From Owenia fusiformis (lineage: Eukaryota; Annelida; Polychaeta; Sabellida; Oweniidae), in the NCBI GenBank assembly GCA_903813345.2, contig CAIIXF020000011.1, forward strand, positions 30,870,166 through 30,934,165: a DNA stretch of 64,000 nt, in the 5' to 3' direction. Made by a program: the position numbers and the translations under genes. Shown here piece after piece: positions 25,265 to 37,010 of this stretch. Under the pieces are notes generated by a model. The model was not told the origin of the DNA. It was given only the letters and a program-made list of their open reading frames with translations, and ran no database searches. How positions within the stretch are numbered: the first letter of the stretch is position 1; every line of letters begins with the position of its first letter.

Positions 25265-26864
25265 CAGCTGAGACTATAGTAGCGACTAGGTATCGAAGGT
25301 CATTATATACTCATGAGAGGGCATGCTGTGACATAGGAAGGTCAAGAGTCACATCAAGGTCACTTGCTAATTATTCAAAGATGGAATGGAGTTCCTTTGT
25401 CAAGGTACTAGTATTCAAGATAGCAATGCATGAAATTGTCAATTGATTATTGTGCGTTTCTGACAACAAAATAACTAAACGGGTTTCCAATATATAGTTC
25501 AATATACAATATGACGATCCGATTGTAAGTTTAGGTACACCCAGCTAGGAATTTGCCAGGGATAATTAAGATTATAATATCAGTTTCGATTTTTTGGGGC
25601 AACAGGTGAATAAGAGAAAACTATTGAGTATCCTGGAACGATACAATGGGTGATATTAGTATTTGTTGAGAACACGAAGTTTTTGAAAAATACTAAGAAT
25701 AGGATTGCGACGACGATCACCAGAAAAAGTATACATGTTGTTATAAACAATTTGAGGTTCAACATGACACTGTCTCGTCATCCCGTCTCATTCAGATCAT
25801 ATTCCACGAAAATTGGCAATTTTTGACAAAGACTATCATCCCATTCATTATTTTGGAAGAAAATGTCTCTCAAATTTAGATTTGATCCCAAGATAATGTC
25901 ACCCATAGCAAATGGCTTGAACACATACATCCTGTTCCAAAAAGCATACATCATAATTCATTTTCCTAAATTCTCTATGCAATCACTCCGAAAGCTTTGT
26001 TTTTTAAAGATCCGACATACCTGTCGAGTCTCAAGGAGAGTAACAATCGGAAAAGAATGGAAAAATTAGGAGAACAATAAAAATTACAAAGGTCAGTGAA
26101 TTTAAGAATCGGCGTACCTTATGAATGAAATAATTGGAAGATGATAAGGATTTGTTTATTGAAATATGAACTCAAAGATAGGAATGAGAATTGTGAAGCT
26201 TATTTGAAAATCAGAAGAAAATTCTTTGGACAGTATAGCTCTAGCAAATACCACTGAAGTATCGAATTAATGTTTATCTACTGAAAAAAATTTCATAGCA
26301 ACATTTGGAAGTGTCCTCTTAAAAGTCGGAGTATTTTCTTTAAAATTATTATTCAACTAAAAGTTGGGATAACATAAAAAATAGGATTTTTTTAAATCAA
26401 TTGGTAGTGACTAAATCACATAGCTTCTGATCATATTTAAATGTGGGGTTGCCAGGTACACGTAATATAATATGTCACAGTGCCATTCAGCGGAGATAAA
26501 GATATACTAAATAAATAATCACACGTTCTATAAATCTTCTATTCCCGTTTATAATTGCGTTATCAGAATTAATTTCTTTCTTTGAGAAGACAAGTTGACT
26601 TATTAATTATAAACTAAATTGTTTTAGCATTGTAAATTATATATTTTGTTTACTTACTAATAAAACTTGTACTGACATTTCTTCGCTGGCCTCTCATTAA
26701 TTAAAGTTTGATTAAATATAATTGTGTCATCCATCCATATCTATATGAACCATAAATATAAGGACCTGCAATTTCTACTATTAGACACAATAAGATAAAA
26801 ACAAAACCAAATTCATTCTTTTTATCAAAACACATGCGCATTGGAGTTAATCGTTAAAACGTAA
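25265..26864. other. no gene seen
   Basis: AT-rich intergenic sequence with small frames only; no recognised motif or repeat. Confidence 0.5.
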
Positions 26865-27022
26865 GATAACATAAAAGATAACATAACATAAAAGATAACA
26901 CAACATAAAAGATAACACAACATAAAAGATAACACAACATAAAAGATAACAAAACATAAAAGATAACACAACATAAAAGATAACACAACATAAAAGATAA
27001 CACAACATAAAAGATAACATAA
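26865..27022 (+). repeat. 17-bp minisatellite, about 9 copies
   Basis: Unit AACATAAAAGATAACAC repeats head to tail with few changes (one unit reads AAAACATAAAAG at the junction; the first units lack part of the spacer). Confidence 0.9.
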
Positions 27023-27024
27023 AT

Positions 27025-27660
27025 CAAAATATTAATATTAATCTATGCTGTGCTAATATTTGCGTTCTGTTAATATCGCGGTTTAGTTTTTCTTTTACAT
27101 TTTACATTAAATAAACACCTACGTGTTTTTTTGTTGAAATCGACTCGCCCTCCAAGAAAGTTTTTGTGATCTGTTTCCGTCTATTATAACATTTTTCATG
27201 TTAAGGTAAGAAAGTCCCTTGCAAATAATTTATCTATTAAGCAGAACGTGTTGTGTTGATTTATCAGTCCCTCTTTATCTAAAGCTCTAGAAACTAAATA
27301 AGGATCAAACAATCGGAATCTGCAGGTAATCAAAGATTTCTGTCAAAAACTCCGTATAGTCATACCTTTTCCTTATATTTTTGGATTGTCTTGTCCTTAA
27401 ACAATCTTTGGCACTTTTTGATCAGAGAAAAATAAAAAAATAAAACCCAGGTCACTTGTTTTTTCTAGCCAGAAGATTTGCAGACCAGAATTTAATATAG
27501 TCTGTAAGTGTAAGGACCAAATATGTAGTATTTGAATAAAACTAATTACGTATCCAATACTATCCATGGAAAAAATAAACTCAATTAATTTTGTATTTGC
27601 AATCATTGTAAAGCGTAAGGTCACATGAAGTCCTTTGTGTCCAGATGTATTAATCTAGAT
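27025..27660. other. no gene seen
   Basis: AT-rich; only a 75-codon minus frame without motif. Confidence 0.5.
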
Positions 27661-27664
27661 CTTG

Positions 27665-27746
27665 CATTCTGATACTCATAGCATCTTTCTGTTTCATCTT
27701 CATCTAAAGGCTGGGAAGAAATGAGATGTCATGGTTTATCATGATG
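27665..27746 (+). repeat. short dispersed repeat, copy 2 of 3
   Basis: Begins ATTCTGATACTCATAGCATC and ends GGTTTATCATGATG like the copy at 2994. The internal hairpin segment differs. It runs directly into the tandem array that follows. Confidence 0.7.
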
Positions 27747-27749
27747 GTC

Positions 27750-28555
27750 CAGATGGGTCAAGGTAAATATATATGTATCATGTGTCCTTAATGATCGTCT
27801 CAGGATGAGTCAGGGTCAATATATATATGTACCATGTGTCAAAGTCATTATATATGTACAAAGTATATAACTTATAAGCTCATGTGAATATGGGTCAAGG
27901 TCAATACAGAATATATGCACCATGTGTCTTTATAATAAATATTAGCCCCTATCAAGATGAATCAATGTCAATATATATGTACCATGTGTCAAAGCCAATA
28001 TATATGTACAAACTGTCTTTAGAATAACTTATAAGCTCATGTGAATATGGGTCAAGGTCAATACAGAATATATGTACCATGTGTCTTTATAATAAATATT
28101 AGCCCCTATCAAGATGAATCAATGTCAATATATATGTACCATGTGTCAAAGTCAATATATATGTACCATATGTCTTTAGAATAGCTATAAGCTCATGTGA
28201 ATATGGGTCAAGGTCAATAGAGTATATACATGTATGTACCATGTGTCTTTAGAATAACTATAAGCTCATGTGAATTTGGGTCAAGGTCAATACAGTACAT
28301 GTATGTACCATGTGTCTTTAGAATAGCTATAAGCTCATGTGAATATGGGTCAAGGTCAATACAGTATATACATGTATGGACCTTGTGTCTTTAGAATAAC
28401 TGTAAGCTCATGTGGATATGGATCAAGGTCAATACAGTATATTATGTACCATTTGTCTTTAGAATGACTATAAGCTCGTGTCAAGATGGGTCAAGGTTTG
28501 ATGTTAGTACGCAAGATATGCCAAGGTCAAATATGTACCATGTGTCTTTATAATA
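27750..28555 (+). repeat. minisatellite of about 65-90-bp units carrying TCAAGGTCA
   Basis: About eleven units, each with GGGTCAAGGTCAATA or a variant, TATATGTACCATGTGTC, TTTAGAATAACTATAAGC and TCATGTGAATAT. Between about 27877 and 28190 the units pair into a larger repeat of about 155 bp containing AGCCCCTATCAAGATGAATC; after 28200 they become a simpler unit of about 72 bp. Confidence 0.85.
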
Positions 28556-28559
28556 GCGA

Positions 28560-29594
28560 CCAGCACATCTGCAATGATACATTTCACTTGAACTTGTAAT
28601 TAACTTGCTCTCCTACTGGCGCACCAATGTCGAACTGACAAGTAATTCCGTATACAACACCGCCGGGAGGCGATGATAACTTGTTCTATGATTTTAACTG
28701 GGTTTTTTTGCCCGCCATTTATTGAGTGTGGGATCGGCATAAAAAGGACTTAGATAATTGCAATCTGGATAATGAAGGTAGGTATAACTGTATTTATATT
28801 GCTTATCAGGTTTTTCATTAATAATTGTTGTTTGCAAAACCCTGTGTAATTATGTAAGATCAAAAGTACTCTGTTTTTACTCCATTTGAGTGAGACCAAG
28901 AAAACAATTCAGCGCTTTATGGTACTGTTACTTAAATATATGGAATATTTGTCAATCTTCTCGTCGGGTTTAACTTACTCTTAAATTATATTGAATGGAA
29001 GATTATTTTCACAGCCCTGTTACGAACACTGAGTGAAGCATATTTGGAGTTATAACAATCTCAGTATTTCCTAAAAATTGATCAGTCAGAATCTACTGAA
29101 CGTTTTATCCACCCTTTTATTGTTATATTTTGATTGCTTTGCCGGGCGGCGGTGAGTGGGAGGGTGTCCCGATTTTTCTACGCGTTGTACGGAATCCCAT
29201 TTGATGAAATAATGGAAATCATTGAGATTAGGTTTCTGGGCACTTCAAGTTAAATGAGGCGGCTTTTTGGATGTTCTGTCTTTTCTTTATTTTTAGATGT
29301 TATGTGTCTGGAGTTTCTTGTCTACGTGTTTCCATCCAAACCATTTGATCTGATTGATTAACATTTTCTGGCAAAGTTCTCGTTATGAATATCTACAATC
29401 GATTAATTCTTCACCATCCTCGGTATTTAAAAGTAATTTGAATTTCTGTTGTAAATTTCTTTCTGCAATATCTTGTCAATTGGTTTCTAGACAGACAAAC
29501 TTTTGTAAAATATTTGTAATTGCGTTAGTTTCAAATTTTTTCTTAGTATTTATTTTTACAATTTTTTATGGGGCAGCTTTTAAAACACGGTTCA
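28560..29594. other. no gene supported
   Basis: Slightly richer in GC near 28600-28720 and 29130-29200 than its surroundings, but no motif was recognised. A 115-codon plus frame at 29354 overlaps the next element's terminus and is not convincing. Confidence 0.45.
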
Positions 29595-29599
29595 GAAAG

Positions 29600-31188
29600 C
29601 ACGGTGTCCTACCCAAACGCTCTTACATGTTTATAATTAAAAAAAGTTTTTATAATTTTGTGTCAATTTTTGATTATCATTCTAAGACCTGCCTTGTATA
29701 GTTAATGTTGAGCACAATCTCTAAGCTCTAAAGAATTAAGAGTCATTTAATCATATTCCACATGTCATCTTATTTCAACGCCTTCTTGGTACCATTTAAA
29801 TCTTGCTAATACGTTTGGTTTGTTGTAATGCCTCTCAGGTTGACACTATTGATCATTAATGATTTCATTAATACGTTTATAAAAAAACATTGTTAATTGC
29901 CAAGATTTTATTTTCCTAAAATTTGATTTTAAAATATGTTAAACTGTTTGTGAATATATATATCTCGAATCATTATACAAGATGAAAATAAACAGTGTCT
30001 AAACCTCTGTGAAATATTCTAATTCTAACAAAGCATTGTTTAAAATATGCAAAATGCTAAATTATCAAAGTTAATGAACTAGAGAACTAGACATTACAGA
30101 AATGAATGGGGTTGAGTTTTACTGGGGTTGAGTTTTACAGGGTTGAGTTGACTTGGGGTTGAGTTTTACCGGGGTTGAGTTTTACTGGGGTTGAGTTGAC
30201 TTGGGGTTGAGTTGTACTGGGTTGAGTTGACTTGGGGTTGAGATGACCTGTCACCGTTGAACAATACCCTGAGCAAAGATCTTATTTATTCAACTTTTGG
30301 TGGTAAACTGTTATTTGCTTGATCAATGCTCCGTAGTGTAGATCGATCGAATCTGAAGTTGACGAATTGACCACAAATTACGAATTAAATTAGTATTTAT
30401 ATGAAAACGTCAATCTTTCTGTCAAAGTAGTTAGTTCTCGAGAAATCGCCTGTTTTCCTCGAAACGCTCCGTCGATTTAGGACACAATTTTAGAAACGCT
30501 CTTACCATTTTGTTTTGATATCATTTTTAGATGGTGGTGCTAAACGTGCAACTAGCTGACTTAAGCCTACATTAGATGATGCCATGCCTACATGTGTGCT
30601 AAAACATAAAACTATTGAAAAAAGGGGTATAATAGATCTTTTCTTTCTCTTCCTGAAAAGGAAAGTCAAGCTCTATATTTCCTAAACAGATCTAGACTAC
30701 CGGAGCGTTTCCAGTTCACTGTGTTAACCAGATCGGGGCGTTTCTTGAATACGAGAATGTCATCATTTTTAAGACTGGATTTTCGGTCATCAAATCACTA
30801 TTACGATAATGTATGGTGCGTTGAAGCATTGAAATTTGACCAAAATATACGTTGGTGCTATTAATCACATTTCTCGACAAAAAGGGTTTTGACCGGTAGA
30901 ATGACAAATACGTTTTTGAATTTTGATAACTATACTGCTTCGTACAACTCTTCCTCATTGCTTCAAATGTCAACAGCCAGCCAAGTACAAGATGAATATC
31001 ACACCCATCGAATGGCTATACTCGAAATAAGTAACTCATATATATCTCTTATTCCCATTATTTTGGAAATCGTCAGACGGCTCAGCATTCCCGCTCGACA
31101 GTTGTTCCACTCCGGAGCGTTTCTTTGTTTAGTTTCAGTAATGAAACGCTCCGTCGTGCATGTAAGAGCGTTTGGGTTGGACACCGTG
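29600..31188. mobile_element. DNA transposon with CACGGTG ends and 5-bp target duplication
   Basis: The terminal 30 bp are inverted copies with one mismatch. The left is CACGGTGTCCTACCCAAACG then CTCTTACATG; the right, reversed, has CACGGTGTCCAACCCAAACG. Exact GAAAG duplications flank both ends (29595-29599 and 31189-31193). A 5-bp duplication with CAC-G/A-TG ends resembles the Transib superfamily. The right half repeats a motif GGAGCGTTTC or its complement at about 30458, 30490, 30705, 30738, 31112 and 31142, like subterminal binding sites. No transposase motif was recognised (a 105-codon frame at 30889 is not family-like), so it looks non-autonomous. Confidence 0.65.
30106..30245 (+). repeat. 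G-rich minisatellite GGGGTTGAGTTKWMYT
   Basis: About nine units of 15-18 bp built on GGGGTTGAGTTTTACT and GGGGTTGAGTTGACTT, inside the element at 29600-31188. Confidence 0.85.
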
Positions 31189-31199
31189 GAAAGTGATAG

Positions 31200-31990
31200 T
31201 GTATGAGTAATGATGTAGTTTATTTAAATATTCTTGCATATACACTTGCGTCATATAATCAAAATACGTTTATATCTAAAGTGAATTTGCTATAAAAATG
31301 TATTTAAGTAATGGATAAACAATAAGTCTTTGGTATTCGGACAAACAATTACCAAGGTCCGATGAGTCCGAGGCTATTATTTTCCGATGAAAGGTAAATG
31401 GTCCATGATCCAATCTGGAGATTTATTTTGTATTGACTATTCAGCTGGAGGTATCATGAGTTGATGTATGTGAGTGAGTGGGCTATAATGTTAGTGTACT
31501 GCATGTAACAGGAGGAGGGAAAGCTCCAGAGCCTTAGAGATAACAATTTTGTCAAAAACTGGCAATCGTCATTTGTGCCATACTTGTTTTGATAGCTCAC
31601 CAACTGTCCATTCTTTAAAAACCATACAAAAAGAATGCGCTTTCATTTTGATAAAACCGTACATTCTTTGAAATAAACTAGTACGGCTCATTTTATCGTG
31701 CTGCTACCTAAGTGAGGTTTTTTATCCGGCGAGATCCTCTGACGAGTTGTCTTCCTTGAGAAAAGGGAAGGGGCATATAACAATAACAATATCCGAAAAA
31801 ATCAGATAATATAATTTTCTAATCCTTATTATGGTTTTAACCCCAATTTCACAATCGAGTTATTTTGATTTTCATAGCTATTACCCTAACCCCAATTACT
31901 CCTCGTCCTGGGTTTGGAGTTAATTTACAACATCTCTAATCTATTCCTGTATTCTTATTTACAGATCCAATAAATACTCTTTCAGATAAT
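31200..31990. other. no gene seen
   Basis: Intergenic DNA with no motif or repeat recognised. Confidence 0.5.
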
Positions 31991-31991
31991 T

Positions 31992-32894
31992 CAATGCACG
32001 GGGTTTGCAGGTTATTTCCAAAATGTGTCCAATCCAATGCACGGGGTTTGCAGGTTATTTTCAAAATGTGTCCAATCCAATGCACGGGGTTTGCAGGTTA
32101 TTTCCAAAATGTGTCCAATCCAATGCACGGGGTTTGCAGGTTATTTCCAAAATGTGTCCAATCCAATGTACGGGGTTTGCAGGTTATTTCCAAAATGTGT
32201 CCAATTCAATGCTCGGGGTTTGCAGGTTATTTCCAAAATGTGTCCAATCCAATGCACGGGGTTTGCAGGTTATTTCCAAAATGTGTCCAATCCAATGTAC
32301 GGGGTTTGCAGGTTATTTCCAAAATGTGTCCAATTCAATGCTCGGGGTTTGCAGGTTATTTCCAAAATGTGTCCAATCCAATGCACGGGGTTTGCAGGTT
32401 ATTTCCAAAATGTGTCCAATCCAATGCACGGGGTTTGCAGGTTATTTCCAAAATGTGTCCAATCCAATGCACGGGGTTTGCAGGTTATTTCCAAAATGTG
32501 TCCAATCCAATGCACGGGGTTTGCAGGTTATTTCCAAAATGTGTCCAATCCAATGTACGGGGTTTGCAGGTTATTTCCAAAATGTGTCCAATTCAATGCT
32601 CGGGGTTTGCAGGTTATTTCCAAAATGTGTCCAATCCAATGCACGGGGTTTGCAGGTTATTTCCAAAATGTGTCCAATCCAATGTACGGGGTTTGCAGGT
32701 TATTTCCAAAATGTGTCCAATTCAATGCTCGGGGTTTGCAGGTTATTTCCAAAATGTGTCCAATCCAATGCACGGGGTTTGCAGGTTATTTCCAAAATGT
32801 GTCCAATCCAATGCACGGGGTTTGCAGGTTATTTCCAAAATGTGTCCAATCCAATGCACGGGGTTTGTAGGTTATTTCCAAAATGTGTCCAATG
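31992..32894 (+). repeat. 43-bp minisatellite, 21 units with 9-unit higher-order period
   Basis: The unit starts CAATGCACGGGGTTTGCAGG and ends AAAATGTGTCCAATC, 43 bp. Three variants differ at the start: A (CCAATGCAC), B (CCAATGTAC), C (TTCAATGCTC). The order is AAAABCABC, AAAABCABC, AAA, so a 387-bp block has been duplicated. Because 43 is not a multiple of 3 and no unit holds a stop, all three plus frames are open for about 280-316 codons; they are not genes. Confidence 0.95.
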
Positions 32895-32949
32895 CAATGC
32901 TGGTATCTACAATGACACATAGTTCATATTATGCATCATTATAAACAAA

Positions 32950-33845
32950 TAATTATTATAAATCATTATCATCATTATACATCATTATAAATAAATAAAG
33001 CTGTTAATTAAGTATCGTATAAATTGGCTGTTAAAATATATCTAGAATTAACTAGACGCAAAAAAACTGAACTTTGGAGTTGAGGTACTTGATTCTGTGA
33101 ATGATGGGTGCAGATGGAACAACGATAACTACAGTTACCGTTTCCTGATATGTACCTTTGCACTAAATGTGTTTTATGCCAGTAGATAGCTCTTTATATT
33201 CATTAATTAATGAATCTTTATAGTATCTGTGTTTGAAATCTTTTAATGCCACGCAAATCATTAAAAATTGCACCTGATGATTTGATATTGCGCAAGAGAT
33301 TACCTTTTATGAAATGATCGATATTAATAACGAGCTAGGCCTCAAAAATAGTAAAAAAAAATGAAAATATGAAGACAGCTGTTTAGTGTTCACGCCATCT
33401 ATATCAATCCATAGGATATGGCCCGTCCATGTGCTTGCGATCCCAACATGAGATATGGAGACTAAAATGGCAAAATGCCATAAAATTTAGGAAACAAGGC
33501 AATTTTTGATATTTTGTTTATGATAACAAGAAAATGAAATTACCAATTCGTAAAATTGTAAGAAAAATATTCCAAGCCTTTATAGATTGAAATAGATCCA
33601 ATTACGAAATCCACTTCAAATGCAATACCTCTTTTATATGACCACGTACATATGTATTTTTATAAAAGTTTCAGTTCATGCAACAATACGTGCGGTTGAT
33701 TAATAAATATAACGTACTCGTCCAAAAATTATATGAAATTAAAACTAGATCCAACAGAATCGTGTGAGAATTTGGGGAATCCGACCATGTCATGTCAATG
33801 GAGAGTTTAAGCTAGTATATAAAATCGAAACGGCAACGTGTACGT
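32950..33845. other. no gene seen
   Basis: AT-rich, opening with short CATCATTATAAA-type repeats (about 32930-33000). No coding motif. Confidence 0.5.
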
Positions 33846-33847
33846 AT

Positions 33848-34112
33848 AAATTGCCCATATACAAATACACGTAGCTTCCTTGCTTAAATACCCGTCGGGC
33901 ATTGTTGTTTGTCTTGACTACACCGCAGAATGTGACATGCTGTATGTAATACGTCATTGGTAGTTCTATAGCTGGTTTTCTGATACATATTTTAATCAAG
34001 CTCGTTTGGTAAGATAGTCGGAGCTAAAACATGCATGACAAACATCATCGAAAAGAACTTTTCTTTGTGTCGAAATCAAAATTACCAGCCTAGTATTGCA
34101 ATAGACACGAAT
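33848..34112. repeat. dispersed repeat, copy B
   Basis: Same-orientation relative of bases 1-265. It begins with ATACAAATACACGTAG and ends near AATAGACACGAATA, with ATAGCTGGTTTTCTGATACA in the middle. Confidence 0.65.
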
Positions 34113-34114
34113 AC

Positions 34115-35860
34115 ATTACGAAAAAATGTAACTCACCTCCGATTTCTTTCCTGATTGGCGGTAATGTCGGATCTCGCACACGAACCGGTCATTACATATG
34201 GATCCGTGTTGTTGGTATCCAAATCATGTTTTATTACCACCTGGCCCTATTAGCGTTTCCCAAGTAATATAGCGCTCATGCGTGATTGCCCAATTTTGTG
34301 CTTGTATAGAGAGTAGATGTTTTCCTAAAAATGATGCCATTTTAACGCATAGTTCGAAAAAGGTTAATCGTGAGACGATAATGGGACAATTACCTAAACT
34401 GATCACATTTGCTTGACCCCTCAATCAACTGTGTTTACTATATCTCAACACAAATGTTGTACGTGTTAATGTAAACATAAAACATTCGTCAATCTGAGTA
34501 GACCTAACGCAAAATTATAACGATCATCTGCTATCAGAAATGAAGGAAATATCTTAATAAGAAGATAGTCCGTTAACATTATTGCAACGTGTATTACCTT
34601 TGTAATAAAAGATAAGCGGAGATATTATATAGCAAGCATCTTCGACTTCGAAAGTAAACGGGGCAACTGGAACTACATTGTGAATCAAGATGGAATTGCG
34701 GGCTTAATTTCAATTTTTTGTGCTACACCAATTATTCCTCACCACGCCGACTTTTCTAAAAATTCCAAAACATAACTACTATATTGTTCGAGAAAAAGCT
34801 AAGATTTCAACAATTATTTGTCCTAAAAAATAAATGCAATGTATGATATCCGCATTCATTAATCTGCCCTAACTGCTGTTTGGCATTCTGATTCTCATAA
34901 TGTTTCTGGATTTTCAAATATAAATATAGTTTCTTTCTAGCCAGGGTCCTAAAAAGGCGAGACAGAATTAATATATTGTGCACTTATAAATGAGGTATAT
35001 TGCTACAATCGGATTTCATTTAAATATAAAAAACGTCTGAATAAATACGTTTTCTGTAAAACTGCCTTACGCTTGGCTGCCCATGTGCATTGGGAAATCG
35101 TTAAGGCCATATATGAGATGTTAGATATTATACAAATATTTAATTCCATTTAGGTGAATACTTATGCATCTTTTGCATCATTCACAAGTGGTATCAAAGT
35201 AAGATACTAAAGAAAGTGATCTTCAGATGATACCGCATATTTGAAATCACGTTGAAGTCTCGTTTTTCCTGGATTTTCAAAGTCTCCGAAATAAATTGGG
35301 CTAAATCCCCATTGACTAAAAATTAATATACTCTTACTGACTTATATCGTAATGGAAATATCTGATCATTAAGAAATAAGGTCATTTTTGCCAGTTGTCT
35401 ATATACTGTATCTACGAATAATATCATGGCCCTACCAACACGCGTGCTGTCATCTATTTATTAATCCGAATGGACAGAACCTGCTGTTAAAATACTTATT
35501 TCGAAGGTTAACTAATCAAAGAACGTAACCCCTTGAACGGTTAAAGTACAAGCTGTGCCAAACGCTGTTAGTGTAAAAAATGAATGACGACAGAAATGAC
35601 AGACTCGATGTTTTAGTTTGGAACAGTTCTATTTGGTTTGCTTATCCTTATTTCAAGAGAAAAATACATTACAGGCTTCATTGGCAATTAACCGCAAAAC
35701 GCAAGAGGAAATATAACCAAGGCGTTCCACTGACCTTCATCTGACAAAAGTTTCATTTCAAATAAATATACTAGTACGTTTATTTCCATCCAAATCAGAA
35801 CGCGCTAATATTTGATTGATACATCGATTTTCAAATTAACCGATTTCTATGTGAAGTTGA
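34115..35860. other. no gene seen
   Basis: AT-rich intergenic DNA; no structure recognised. Confidence 0.5.
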
Positions 35861-35864
35861 TATA

Positions 35865-36895
35865 CACTCCCCTCCATAAGTTTAGCAACCCATTTTCCCC
35901 ATAAGCTTACGTGTTAAAGCACTAGCCCCTCTTTGTTTGTTTTTCTATTTTCATTACCTGCAACGAAAGACTTATGTGAGGTGTATACTTTATCGCATTC
36001 GACGCATTGTGTTTTACAGCACGTTCTTAGTACAGTGGAAAAACGAACGTGACGAGTCCCAAATGTGGACAGGGAAATATTATTGAGTTGTATTGTTCAC
36101 CGGCTTGTCTTACATTTCAGATATCAGAGAGAAAAGAATGCATCAATTCATGACATTTCAAAATCCTATACGTCAACAAGTGACATGAGATGGAAATCGG
36201 GAAGTAATTAGTAGCTATGCTTGGTTTGAGTTCATAGAGTTAAACCACTCGTACTGACTATCCATACCTCACACAAAAGAGGGGTATATAACTTCCTGTC
36301 GTATTCTAGCATTAGGTTTGTGTAAAGATGAATTTTTGTCTTAAAAAACTTAATTTGATCATTCCTGATTGGTCAAAAAAGTTACTACAGGGTGATCCAA
36401 AAAAGGTAACCCAAACAAATCTTAATAACTCGGTCGTCCAGTATGGATCTTACGTCATATTTGGCAAAATTGAACCTCGTTCAATTTTCCTTAATTTTTG
36501 TAAATGTCATTGGTCTATTTTATGGCCATTTTATAAAACATACCAAAATTATCCAATTAAAACTCCCAGAATTTTAAATGATTTTTTAAAGAATTTTAAC
36601 ATGGTGTCAATGGGAATTTAACGAAACCATTTTTCAGAAAATCCTATGTAAATAACTGTGTAAATCAAAGTTGTCTAATAAAAAATTACACTTAGCATTC
36701 AAATGTGCCATCAAATAGAAAAAAATATTGGTCCTTGATAACTGAAAACGCAGATCTCTTAAAATCTCATTAAAACGAGACTTTAGCGAGATTTCAAAGC
36801 TATTAAAGCAAACCGTCTATTAATCACGTCGCCCCCAGGCGTTTACGATGTGGTTCAAAATGATAATTGATGTTTACAAACTTTTGTGAGGAGTG
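35865..36895. mobile_element. possible Tc1-like element, non-coding
   Basis: The left end after TATA reads CACTCCCCTCCATAAGTTTA; the right end, reversed, reads CACTCCTCACAAAAGTTTGT, before a TATA flank. These imperfect inverted ends and TA flanks recall Tc1-like elements. The interior has no transposase motif and holds another mariner-type terminus at 36388. Confidence 0.4.
36388..36480. mobile_element. orphan mariner-type terminus
   Basis: A TA is followed by CAGGGTGATCCAAAAAAGGT, similar to the ends at 38941 and 50600. No partner end was found. Confidence 0.4.
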
Positions 36896-37010
36896 TATAT
36901 ATCATAAATAAAGTTTCGGGATTTTTCACTTTCACTCAATAAAAATGTTGTTATTGTTAATGTTACTATTTTGTGCTTACGGTAGAACTAGAAGATTTGT
37001 ATTGTGTATA

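Noticed and set aside
26865-27022. Possible CRISPR-like array
   Set aside because: Repeats are contiguous with no spacers, in an animal genome; a plain minisatellite.
29354-29701. 115-codon plus frame with a hydrophobic segment
   Set aside because: It runs into the terminus of the element at 29600, so its C-terminal part is transposon DNA; the start codon is not ATG.
31994-32944. Three overlapping plus-strand frames of 281-316 codons with a repeating peptide
   Set aside because: They arise from a 43-bp stop-free tandem repeat read in all three frames; no signal or independent coding evidence.
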